A stretch of DNA of 64,000 nucleotides from JAFARE01 sp963777285. Lineage in GTDB: Bacteria; Chloroflexota; Dormibacteria; Aeolococcales; Aeolococcaceae. Below, piece by piece: positions 1 to 9,151 of this stretch. Position numbers and translations under genes: made by a program. Position 1 is the first letter of the stretch. The number at the start of each line of letters is the position of its first letter. The notes below the pieces were generated by a model. It saw only the letters and a list, made by a program, of their open reading frames with translations. It was not told the origin of the DNA and ran no database searches. Where the stretch lies: positions 1,302,001 through 1,366,000 of the forward strand of contig CAVZPR010000002.1 of the NCBI GenBank assembly GCA_963777285.1, written 5' to 3'.

Positions 1-857
1 CCCGGTATCGCAATGGAGCGGGTGACCGCTGAGGGTGAGGTCCTGTTATCGAGGAAGGGTCGCAGGATGGAGCGCGTTGACCGCTCCGACGGACAGTCCG
101 AAGCTATCCAACAGACATTGACGAGTTCGTGGCTGTCAGCTATTGAGCCAAAGGCCGACTTAAGAAGGTTCCCCGAACTCGTAACGGTGGCGGAATGGGC
201 TCGGGGTGTAGATCCATATTTCTTCCTTGATCCGTGGAGCCTTCGGAGACCATCGCGCAAGACTAAGGCTGGGGTGGGACGAGGTGGAGAGACGCTCGCG
301 GGGTTTCTTCGCTACTTACGAGACACAGATAAAGCGGCATTCGATCGAGTGATCGAGCGCGTCCGAAAGTTCTATCGCCGGCTCTCTTTGGTCCGCCTGC
401 TCGCTGTCAGGGCCGGCTGGACATCGATCGAAGTTACTGAAACCTGGGGCCAGAAGACAGCGGAATTAACGCGCGGCAGGTGAGCGATGGCCTGTTACGG
501 CTGCTCGCAGTCTCGGCCCTCCACGAGCTGACGACGCCGCCGCGAGTGATCCTGTTTGACGAAATTGAGAATGGGATGCATCCACGACTGCTGCGCGGAC
601 TCATCGAGCTACTCTCTTCCCTCGCTACCAAGTCACACGGTTCAACGCAGGTTATCGCCACGACGCACTCGCCCATCGCATTGAACTATGTAGCAGAGGC
701 TTCCTCAGTCGTGTTGATTGACAGAGACCTGAAGGGTTTCGCGCGTGTCCGCCGACTCTCAGATTCAGAATCGTACAAACGAATTGCTGGGGAGCTGGAT
801 CTCGGCGAGCTCTGGTACAATCTGGGGGAAGCTGAGCTCCTGAAAGGTGCGGATTGA
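1..857 (+). CDS. AAA-family (AAA_21/OLD-like) ATPase, 5'-truncated, one frameshift
   Basis: This is the C-terminal part of an ABC/RecF-like ATPase whose N-terminus, with Walker A, lies left of the window; the frame is open to base 1. A frameshift near 478-483 splits it. The second part carries an ABC-type signature (QVSDGLLRLL), Walker B (VILFDEIENGMHP) and an H-loop (IATTHSPIAL). The first part fits the coiled/helical insertion of such ATPases. It overlaps the next gene by 4 bases, so the two are probably translationally coupled. ATPases of this type paired with a TOPRIM partner are known from phage-defence operons (OLD, PARIS, AbiL-like); the pairing here is inference. The frameshift could be an assembly error or real. 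Confidence 0.7.
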
Positions 858-1576
858 CGCACACCGTGTTCCTGGTTGGTGAAGGACCCAATGATATCGG
901 GGATCTGGCCAGGGGACGTGAGCACAGGGGCGAGCAGGAGGGATATTTGCAGCCGATGATTCGCGCCCTATGCCCTGCGTGTGATGTGAATTTCGAAGGC
1001 GGGCGGATCGCTCTACTAAGGAGGACGCGGATCAAGGACGTCCGAGACGCGCTGGCGCAGAGGGCTTACGTCGGCGTGATGACCGCCTTAGCGATCGGAG
1101 CGTCGGCAGTCGTAGTCCACATTGACTGTGACAAGACACCTGGTGAGCGAGCGGGAAACGTTGAGCGTCGTAAGCGGCTCGTGGCACGGCGGAGGGCCTT
1201 GGAAGCGGGATTCGAACATGCCCGCAACTCCGGGAAGTGCGGAGATATCGAGATGATTGCATGTGTTCCTTGCCGGATGACTGAGAGTTGGGCTCTAGCA
1301 GATAGTGGGGCCATAGCGAAGATTGGAGGGGACGAACACCAGCTGCCACCTCATCCAGAAAGAGTTTGGGGTGATGAGCAGGATCCGAATTCGAATCACC
1401 CGAAATGCCTTCTTCGTCGAGTGCTGAAACGTGCCTATGGAGGCGACGACCTAGCAGCAATTGCAGGCGCGTCGCAGCCGAGCGTCCTACGAGAGAAGTG
1501 TCCGGACAGCTTTACTCCTTTTGCTGACCAGGTCGTAATCGTGCGCAATCGTCTATGTAGATCGGGAAGTCCGTGA
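854..1576 (+). CDS. TOPRIM/DUF4276-like partner protein of the ATPase
   Basis: The protein has about 240 residues and starts at TTG 854, overlapping the ATPase stop. Near the N-terminus VFLVGEGPND resembles the TOPRIM glutamate motif (usually VEGxxD). Further on VVVHIDCDKT gives the DxD pair, and a conserved-looking CRMTESWALAD segment follows. This order matches DUF4276-type proteins encoded beside AAA ATPases. TOPRIM enzymes use Mg2+ to cut nucleic acid or tRNA; whether this one does is inference. The last residues look off-family, so a small frame error near 1545 is possible. Family assignment is by motif only. Confidence 0.6.
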   Translation: MTHTVFLVGEGPNDIGDLARGREHRGEQEGYLQPMIRALCPACDVNFEGGRIALLRRTRIKDVRDALAQRAYVGVMTALAIGASAVVVHIDCDKTPGERAGNVERRKRLVARRRALEAGFEHARNSGKCGDIEMIACVPCRMTESWALADSGAIAKIGGDEHQLPPHPERVWGDEQDPNSNHPKCLLRRVLKRAYGGDDLAAIAGASQPSVLREKCPDSFTPFADQVVIVRNRLCRSGSP

Positions 1577-1697
1577 AGCGGCGGCTTCGGGGCGTCATCC
1601 CAACGATCCGCACCAGTGGATTGCAAAGACGATGCTAGCGGAATGCGCAGATGAACCTTGATTCGTCGACCCGGAAATTGACGCCGCATCGTCACTC

Positions 1698-2092
1698 ATG
1701 AAGATCGAGACTCCAGACCAGCTGATAGACGTCGTCCGGTCCACCCTATACCGGCTGATCGACGAGCTGGTCCAAGATCGCGTCGTCGAACATCGGCGGC
1801 GCCTACTCACCATCCAGCTGCCGCCGCCGAGCTCGCTTGCAGTCGTGCGTCGGTATACCGGCTGATGCGTGAGGGCAGTCTCGAGGTGATTAGAATTGGC
1901 GCCTATTACCGCGTAACACCTGCAGCGTTGGACGGCTGCATCGAGAGGCTGGGCCGCATGCGCCGGGGCGCCGTGGCCAAGAGGAGACAGGTACTAGAGA
2001 CCATGCCAAGCCGTACGCCACAATATCGAAGACGCGATGGAGCTCGGCGGAACAGCGGCGACCCCCCTCACAATCCACGTATTGAGCGGTGA
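1698..2092 (+). pseudogene. excisionase-type helix-turn-helix protein, frameshifted
   Basis: From about 1820 one frame reads AAELACSRASVYRLMREG then SLEVIRIGAYYRV, the typical helix-turn-helix and wing of excisionase/MerR-like proteins. The N-terminal part (MKIETPDQLIDVV from ATG 1698) is in another frame; the break is near 1812, where LLTI should join the HTH. The tail after the wing is Arg-rich. Such small proteins regulate or direct recombination in integrated elements, which fits the island. The exact start is uncertain. Confidence 0.5.
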
Positions 2093-2532
2093 GCTAAGAG
2101 GCGGCCTGGTCGTTGGATCCCGGGAGCGAGGCTTGGAGCGGGCCGGCCGTCGCCGCAGCGCCCAATGAAGCCGGATCTTGACGCTGCTCAAACCTCGACA
2201 GACTCAGCCGCTTCGAGGGCTGCCTTGAGTCGCTCACCGGTCTCCGTGAACCAATCGATGTACTCTGGGTGCCGAGACTCTTCCGCGATGTCGCCGACGC
2301 CATAAGCAGTAAGCGACGCATAGCGGTGTTGATCGCTTGGCTCGATCCAATCAAGTGCAGACCCAAACCGTCCTTCGATAGCGGACCGTGAGGCCATGAG
2401 GCGGCTGAGCATCCGTCGGTTACGGGTCGCATCGCCACTGTCGATGTAGAGCTCAAACTTAACGCGGCCATCGCGGACGAAGGCCGCAGCCAAGTAGCTC
2501 GAGGGAAGTGGTGATCGCATCTCATCGGCCAC

Positions 2533-2556
2533 GTCCTGTCAAGTGGTGTAAGAGCG
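2533..2556. repeat. left inverted repeat of the IS256-family element
   Basis: GTCCTGTCAAGTGGTGTAAG here pairs with the reverse complement of 3887-3910 (GTCCACGGACGTGGTGTATG). I count 18 matches over 24 positions, including an uninterrupted GTGGTGTA block. Confidence 0.75.
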
Positions 2557-2584
2557 ACCCGCATCATCCGTGCGATTGAGTCGT

Positions 2585-3811
2585 TCACGCGGCGGCTCCT
2601 GTGATCGCGGGCGTGCCCTCCGTGTCGATGGCGGTGTACGAAGCATCGAGCGATTCCACGCTCATGTAGTGGCGGGTCACCGCCCACTCGTCGTGCTGCT
2701 CAGCGAGCACCGCGCCGAGCAAGCGGATGATCGCCGGACGGTCCGGAAAAATGCCCACGACGTCACTCCGCCGACGCAGCTCCTTGTTGAGCCGCTCCTG
2801 CGGGTTGTTCGACCAGATCTGCCGCCAGTGCTGCTTGGGAAAGCCGGTGAAGGCGAGCACGTCGTGCGAGGCGTCGGCGAGCATGTGCGCCGCCTCGGCG
2901 AAGATCTCTTCGAGCTGCTGCACGATCCGCTGCAGCTGCGCCCAGGTGGATTCCGCATCCGGCTGCGCGAAGACCGTGCGTACCAGCGTCGCCACCATCG
3001 GCTGCGCGCTCTTGCGGACTCGCGTCAGCAGATTGCGCATGAAGTGGGTGCGGCAGCGCTGCCAGGTGGCACCCACGAGCACTGCACCGATGGCGTCCTT
3101 AAGTTCCTCATGCGCGTCCGAGATGACCAGCTCGACGCCGCGGAGGCCCCGCGCAACCAGCGAGCGTAGGAAGGCGGTCCAGGCGGCACCGTCCTCGCGG
3201 GTGACCACGTCGGCGCCGAGGATCTCGCGCTGCCCCTCGCGATTGACACCGGTGGCGCACACCAAGGCAACGTTGACGATGCGACCACCCTCGCGGCACT
3301 TGAGCACCAGCGCGTCGATCCACACGTAGCGGTAGGGCGCCGCGTCCAGCGGCCGGCTGCGGAACGCCTCAACGATGGGGTCGAGGCTCTTGGCCATCTC
3401 CGAGACCTGCGATTTGGAGATGCCGTCGATGCCCAGCGTCTTCACCAGACCGTCGACGCGCCGGGTCGAGACACCTCGCACGTAGCACTCGGCGATCACT
3501 TGCACCAGCGCCTGCTCCGAACGCCGGCGCCGCTCCAGCAGCCAGTCCGGAAAGTACGAGCCGGTGCGCAGCTTCGGAATGCCGAGCTCGATGCTCCCGG
3601 CTCGCGTGTCCCAGCTGCGCTCGCGGTATCCGTTGCGCGAGTTGGTCCGCTCCGGCGTTCGTTCGCCGTACCCGGCGCCGCAGATGGCGTCCACCTCGGC
3701 GTTCATGAGCATGCTGGTGAAGGTGCTGAGCATCTCGCGAAGCCGATCGGCGTCGGTGCTCTCGAGCTGCTTGCGAAACCAGGCCCAGGGGTCCATGCTG
3801 GTCGTGGCCAC
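2585..3811 (-). CDS. IS256-family (Mutator-type) transposase, intact
   Basis: The 408-residue protein is the usual length for IS256 transposases. It shows the N-terminal region ending in NGYRERSWDTRAGSIEL, the zinc-free linker ECYVRGVSTRRVDGLV, and the DDE catalytic domain: Asp in YVWIDALVLK, Asp in VELVISDAHEELK with the family Cys/His region CRTHFMRNLL, and Glu in NNPQERLNKELRRR. No frame break is seen, unlike most neighbouring genes, which fits a recent arrival. It catalyses copy-out/paste-in transposition of the element. Confidence 0.95.
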   Translation of the reverse strand: MATTSMDPWAWFRKQLESTDADRLREMLSTFTSMLMNAEVDAICGAGYGERTPERTNSRNGYRERSWDTRAGSIELGIPKLRTGSYFPDWLLERRRRSEQALVQVIAECYVRGVSTRRVDGLVKTLGIDGISKSQVSEMAKSLDPIVEAFRSRPLDAAPYRYVWIDALVLKCREGGRIVNVALVCATGVNREGQREILGADVVTREDGAAWTAFLRSLVARGLRGVELVISDAHEELKDAIGAVLVGATWQRCRTHFMRNLLTRVRKSAQPMVATLVRTVFAQPDAESTWAQLQRIVQQLEEIFAEAAHMLADASHDVLAFTGFPKQHWRQIWSNNPQERLNKELRRRSDVVGIFPDRPAIIRLLGAVLAEQHDEWAVTRHYMSVESLDASYTAIDTEGTPAITGAAA

Positions 3812-3886
3812 TGTTGTCTCCTTGAGGTTGGTAGAGCTTCGTCAAGGATGACGCGGTGGTCCTTCTTTGTCAGGACCGTCCGGGGC

Positions 3887-3910
3887 CGCTCATACACCAC
3901 GTCCGTGGAC
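3887..3910. repeat. right inverted repeat of the IS256-family element
   Basis: This is the inverted partner of 2533-2556. The conserved core on the + strand is TACACCAC. The flanking direct repeat GCATCTC begins at 3916. Confidence 0.75.
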
Positions 3911-5057
3911 ACTAAGCATCTCTAACCAGCTATACGGACTGGGCTGACCTCGAGGAGCTAGCGCCGGGTGGTCTTTGAGGTGATCAGCGAAGTGCGTCCA
4001 GAAATCCAGGTACAAGCGTTCACGGGGCGAAGCCGTTTCGTGAGCGATGTCAACGAGGTCACGACCCTCCTCCGTAATCCACCAATCGCCGCCACGAAGC
4101 GACCGGGAGATCCCGGCGGCCTCTTGCACGATCAACTCGGCAAGCCCGGACAGCTGTAGGCGTTTCCGTCGCCTGCCATCGGAGTGGGGTGCCGGACAAG
4201 TCTGCCAATTGGCGACGGCGCGGCGGATTCCCATCGACCCAGTCTTGAATTCGCTGCCGGATGTCCTCATTCACTCCTTCAGGGCGCAGACGCAGTAGCG
4301 TCTCATCAGGCAGCACCTGTGCAAGACGAGTCGGGCTGTAGTGGTAACATCCTTCTCGGCGTTGGCGTTTCTCCTCAACAGCACGGACCTCTGCCTGCCG
4401 CGGAGTGATCATGAAGTCTTCGGCTGCGGGGACAGGAAAGAACTGGGCTACCGAGATAACGATCTCGTGCGCCGTTTGGTATGCGTGCAGACGGGTGAGC
4501 GTGAGATCAAGCCCCATCTCATTGAGCCAATGACCGTCGACGTCAAAACATCTGAAAAGTCGCCCGCGATGATCACGATCCGAGGGGTCCGCAGCTTCTC
4601 GATATCGAGCTCTCCCGCGTGGCTTTGCAGGCGGCTCCTCGCCTCCTCCTCGGAGAGCGGATTGCCGCGTTGCGTCAGAAAACGCGCGTATTGCGAGGCG
4701 AGCACCTCAGGGGTGAAACGGCTTGCGAGCGCTGCGTACTTGACCGCCTGCATCTCCACCACATAGGGCGCGCGATCTCGTTTGAGCTCAGCGACAACGA
4801 GCCTGCCGTCAGCGCCTAGTCCGAGGATGTCGAGACGGTCGGCCGGGGTGGCGCCGGATGGTGTGAGCCACTGGTCCAGCTCCGAGGTGACCACAAGGAT
4901 GCCCTCGCCGATGATCTGAGGGTTGGCCAAGATCATTCCTGTAATCGCGTCGCTCGCGCAGCCCGGCCTCCGCGAGGGTGACCGGTGACGCGGGGCTGGC
5001 GATGCGACCGTCAACGGCGAAGATGAGCTCGTCAGGCACAGGAGGGGGTAATACCAC

Positions 5058-5430
5058 GCCGCCGGGTTACGGAGGGTGCGCTGGCTGAACGGGAGCTTCT
5101 CGGGCTGGATCCCAGGGTCAGCGGGTCCGTCGCCTCCCCATTCATCGGGCGCGCAGGAGGCTATGGTGCGGGTCGCGTCCGGTTCGCGGAGTGCCCGGTT
5201 CCGCAGACCCGTCTCGGGCGGTCGCCGGTCATTGAGGGCGTTCCCAGGAAGCCCATTGGTTCGTAAGGTAGGGACATGTTCCAAGCTGCTAACAACGGTC
5301 CCCCCGGCTCGCCTGCTGCCAAACATGCCTCCGCCCCCAAGAAACCTCCATCCACGCTCAAGAGACGTCAGCGACCATTAGAGCATAGCGCGTTCCGGGG
5401 TGGGCCACCCGATGCCGAGGGAGTTGCCGA
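5058..5430. other. intergenic stretch between the divergent DUF4268 nuclease and hsdM genes
   Basis: No coding pattern is convincing on either strand; open frames here show no family motif. The two flanking genes are divergent, so promoters for both should lie here, but I could not pick a clear -35/-10 pair. Confidence 0.4.
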
Positions 5431-7849
5431 GTGCCACTGACCCTTTCCCAGCTCGAGCGCCACCTGTTCGCTGCGGCGGACATTCTCCGCGGCAAGATGG
5501 ATGCTTCGGAATTCAAGGAGTAATCTTCGGGATGCTCTTCCTAAAGCGGTGCTCAGACGTGTTCGAGGAGCGATGGCAGGAGATAGTCGACCGCGAAGTC
5601 GCTAGAGGGAGAACACGGGAGGAAGCTGAAGGGCGGGCGAACCACCCTAGCTTCTACGCGGGTAGTTTCTTCGTCCCTTTCGCTGCCCGCTGGGACTACA
5701 TCCGCGATGAGCTCGTCAGTGGCGGTGGCGAAGGTCTGAACACAGCTTTGGCTGGCCTTGAAGACACGAACACCCCCCCTGGAGGGGGTCCTAACCCACA
5801 TCGACTTCAACCGCAGGGTGGGTCAGTCGAAGATGTCGGACCAGAAGCTCCGGGACCTCATCGACCACTTCTCGAAGTATCGCCTGCGCAACGCGGACTT
5901 CGAGTTCCCCGACCTGCTCGGCGCGGCCTACGAGTACCTCATTCGCGATTTCGCAGATTCGGCGGGAAAGAAAGGTGGAGAGTTCTACACGCCAAGATCC
6001 GTGGTGAGGATGATGGTCCGGATTGCGGCTCCCGAGGAGGGGATGCGTGTCTATGACCCCGCCTCAGGTTCTGGGGGCATGTTGATTCTGTCGAAGGAGT
6101 ACCTCGACGAGCGGGGCCTGAACGCGAAGAACCTAAGGCTCTACAGAGAGGAATCCAACGGCGGCGTTTGGGCGATCTCAAAGATGAACATGCTCTTGCA
6201 TGGGATCGCTGACGCCGACATTCGCAATGAAGACACACTCATCAAGCCCCAGCATCTCGATGCCGGCGAATTGATGCGGTTCAACCAAGTCATCACGAAT
6301 CCGCCGTTCAGCCAGAACTACATGCGAAACGGCATCCCCTTCCCAGAACGGTTTCCCTTTGGATTCTGCCCTGAGGCTGGAAAGAAAGCCGACCTCATGT
6401 TCGTGCAACACATGCTGGCCGTACTCCGGCCCCGACGGAAATAGTTGTGACAGTCATGCCTCATGGAGTTCTCTTCCGTGGCGGCGCGGAGAAAGAGATC
6501 AGAACTGGGCTACTGGATGAGGATTTGCTCGAAGCAGTCATCGGCCTCGGGTCCAACCTTTTCTACGGAACGGGTATCGCCGCTTGCATCCTTGTCCTGC
6601 GCGCGCCCGGCGCCAAGCCACCCGGCCAGGCGCGACAAGGTGCTCTTCATCAATGCTGACCGCGAGTACCACGAGGGCCGGGCTCAGAACGAACTCCTGC
6701 CGGAACACGTCGAGAGGATCGTGAGCGCCTTTGGGGCTTTCGAATCCATTCCAATGTTCGCGCACGTCGTCACTCGGGAAGGGAACTGCGTAACAATGAT
6801 GACAATCTCCACATCCGGAGGTATGCGGATAACAACACCACCTGAGCCGCAAGACGTGCAAGCCCATCTCAAGGGCGGCGTTCCAAAGGCCGAGGTCGAA
6901 GCGAAGGCTGACCTATTTGCAGCGTGCGGCCTGACAGAATCCAGCACATCTACTGGTCGTCCGGGACGCCGACCACTTCGACTTCGCACCAATCATTACG
7001 GAGCGTTACCAGTTCGGGACCGCTGGTCGCAGGCGAAGACGGTGTGGCCGCAACTCAAAGGAAAACGTTAGGGGGCGTGGTGCAGTCTTGGTGGTCGGCT
7101 CAGAGTGAAAGTTATCGGCATGGAAAACTCGCATCGGGACTGCAGCTCATGAACCTTCGCACGCGGCTGCTCGACAGCTTTCAGCACGTCGTGCAGCCGC
7201 TAGGCGTCCTTAATGCGTTTGAGGTGAGTGGCGTTATCGCTAGCTGGTGGGGCGAGAACCAAAACGACCTTAGGACGATTGTCGCCCGCGGATTCCTTGG
7301 GTTGACTGTTAAAGCTGGGAGACAAGCATAATCACAGCGTTGGATGACAAGAACAGCAAGACCGACCCTATGGATCACAGGCTGGTTGGCCGACTGATCC
7401 CGGAGCTGCCGCACGCGATTGCTGAACTTAAGTCGAGAAAGGACGAGCTAGACAGAGCCCTGAAGACTGCTGAGCACGAGGACGCAGACGATGAAGAAGC
7501 ACTAGCTCCAGACCTTTCTGAAGATGAGCGGGAAGGTGGCCAAGAAGGAGCGAGCCATAGCAAGTGGGCAGAGGATCGAAAACGTCTTCAGAACGACTTA
7601 GTCACGCGCCTCCAGAGAGCACGACGCGCCCTGAGACGAACAATCGGCACAGGCACTCGTAATCAGCACTTGAGCGAGGACCTGACGAGGATCCTGGGGC
7701 GTTATGTCAGCCAGGGACACCAAGAGACTGTGCGAACCTTTGAGTCCTGGTGGGACAAGTACCGCATCACGCTCGAAGAGGTCGACGGCGAGCGGCAGGT
7801 CTTCGCTGAGCACCTGCACGGCTTCGTGAAGACGCTCGGTTATGAGTAG
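5431..7849 (+). pseudogene. hsdM: type I restriction-modification DNA methyltransferase subunit HsdM, multiple frameshifts
   Basis: A likely GTG start at 5431 gives TLSQLERHLFAAADILRGK, the N12 helical domain. The N6-adenine methyltransferase domain follows: GGEFYTPRSVVRMM, motif I DPASGSGGML (about 6060), motif IV NPPFS (about 6300), then VVTVMPHGVLFRGGAEKEIR. The C-terminal part contains KVLFINADREYHEGRAQNEL, HLKGGVPKAEVEAKADLF, VIASWWGENQNDLRT and an end at GYE. Frame breaks occur near 5522 (a lost base turns KEYIF into a stop), 5772 (run of seven C), 6430-6440, 6620, 6785 and twice between 6940 and 7340. HsdM2HsdS methylates adenines in the target site. Several breaks sit in homopolymers, so assembly error is a real alternative to decay. 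Confidence 0.85.
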
Positions 7850-9151
7850 CTCGCAGTCGGCGTGGGTGACCAAAAAGCTTGTTGAGCTGTTTTCGCTCGA
7901 GCAGGCGACCATCGCTCCCCGCGGCGTTCCCTTCTGAGACATTTGAGTATTACAGCATTCCGGCGTTCGATGAGACTGGCGGCGCTGCCTTGGCACCTGG
8001 TTCGTCAATAGGAACACCAAGACCCTCGTCACGAAGCCTACGATTCTTGTCTCGAAGCTCAATCCTAGAAAGCCGCGCGTTGTCTTGATCATAGGATCGG
8101 GGACCCGCGGAGATCCGGCATCAACAGAGTTCATCCCGTACGTGTCTAGATCTGAGGCAACGAACCTTCACTTCTATAAGCAAGTTCTTTGAAGAGGTTG
8201 GATTCCAGCATCACCTTGAACAGGTTGCTACTGGCACCACGAACAGCCACGTACGCGCCCATCCTTTGGAGACGCTGACATGGGACGTTCCGTTTCCGCC
8301 GCTAGGAGAGCGAGAGGAATCGCAAAGATACTAGACACGGTGGACGATGCGATTCGTCTTACGGAACTGGTGATCGCCAAACTCAAGATGATGAACCAAG
8401 GTCTGTTACACGACCTAGTCGCACTGGGGATTGAATAAAATGGCGCTCTGCGAGATCCGAAAGGGCACCCAGAACAATTCATAGATACTCCGCTCGGAAG
8501 GCTGCCGAGTGTATGGCGTGTGACAACACTTGGAAGTCTCGTGCGAGATAGCCGCGGTCTCATGCAAACGGGCCCGTTTGGTACCCAGCTCCACGCCCAT
8601 GAGTATGTATCGGACGGGGTGCCGGTGGTCATGCCCCAGGACATCGACGCGGATCACGTGACCGAGGAGGCCATCGCCCGAATCCCGGAATCGAGGGCTA
8701 AGAGCCTTCGGCCGCCACCGTCTACGCAGGAATGACGTTGTTTTAGCGAGGCGGGGCGACTCTGACAAATGCGCTGAAGTGACTGATCGGGAGGCCGGCT
8801 GGCTTTGCGGAACTGGCTGTCTTCTAGTGCGCTTACCTGCCAGCGTGTTGTTAGGCACCTGGCTAGTGGCCGTCTATCGGCATCATTTGGGACAGCGGCA
8901 GGTGATGGCGAGCGCCGTCGGATCGACTATGGTGAACTTGAACACTTCGATCCTGTCCGATCTAGTCATTCCAGTGCCTCCCATACACGAGCAACAGGCT
9001 CTCGTCGCTCGCTTGCGCGCCGCTAGAGCTCTCAGCGGATCGAGAGTCGGCCTTGCTTGAGAAGCTATCGCTCCTCAGACAAGGCCTGCTGCACGACTTG
9101 CTCACCGGCCGCGTCCATGTCACACGTCTCTTTGCGGGTGATGCGGCGTAA
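7842..9151 (+). pseudogene. hsdS: type I restriction-modification specificity subunit HsdS, disrupted
   Basis: ATG 7842 overlaps the hsdM stop. Two target-recognition domains are recognisable: TRD1 (FETFEYYSIPAFDETGGAAL, then TLVTKPTILVSKLNPRKPRV near 8020-8080) and TRD2 (TGPFGTQLHAHEYVSDGVPV near 8570-8640, then ASAVGSTMVNLNTSILSDLV). Each is followed by a spacer helix (KLKMMNQGLLHDL near 8385; LLEKLSLLRQGLLHDLLTGR near 9090). Breaks are spread through the gene, and a TAA at 8436-8438 sits where related proteins have a coding codon (GIE-stop-NGALRDP). HsdS gives sequence specificity to the complex. As assembled it cannot be full length. Confidence 0.8.

Larger units (their letters stand above)
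2524..3915 (-). mobile_element. IS256-family insertion sequence (about 1.39 kb)
   Basis: The element carries one transposase gene and has imperfect inverted repeats near both ends. It is flanked by GCATCTC (2517-2523 and 3916-3922), a probable 7-8 bp target duplication typical of IS256 insertions. Its ends are assigned from these direct repeats. It interrupts the DUF4268 nuclease gene. Confidence 0.85.
2188..5057 (-). pseudogene. PD-(D/E)XK / DUF4268 nuclease gene, split by an IS256-family element and frameshifted
   Basis: Read on the minus strand, pieces of one gene line up. Near 5040 is VPDELIFAVDGRIASP; then LANPQIIGEGILVV and the nuclease core DILGLGADGRLVVAELKRD (about 4900-4770), a PD-(D/E)XK-like D...E-L-K arrangement. 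A middle part follows (GDFSDVLTSTV, EMGLDLTLTRLHAYQT, LPDETLLRLRPEGV), then the DUF4268 start (LYLDFWTHFADHLKDHPAL) ending at 3916, and its end (SSYLAAAFVRDGRVKFELYI) resuming at 2523. Frame breaks lie near 4935, 4500 and 4170. Removing the IS with one target copy rejoins SWLEM to RSPLPSS in frame. The product would be a nuclease of about 490 residues of the kind often seen in defence loci. As assembled it is non-functional. Confidence 0.75.

Noticed and set aside
5161..5381. Short frames on both strands between the nuclease gene and hsdM
   Set aside because: No motif, no ribosome site and composition typical of non-coding high-GC DNA.
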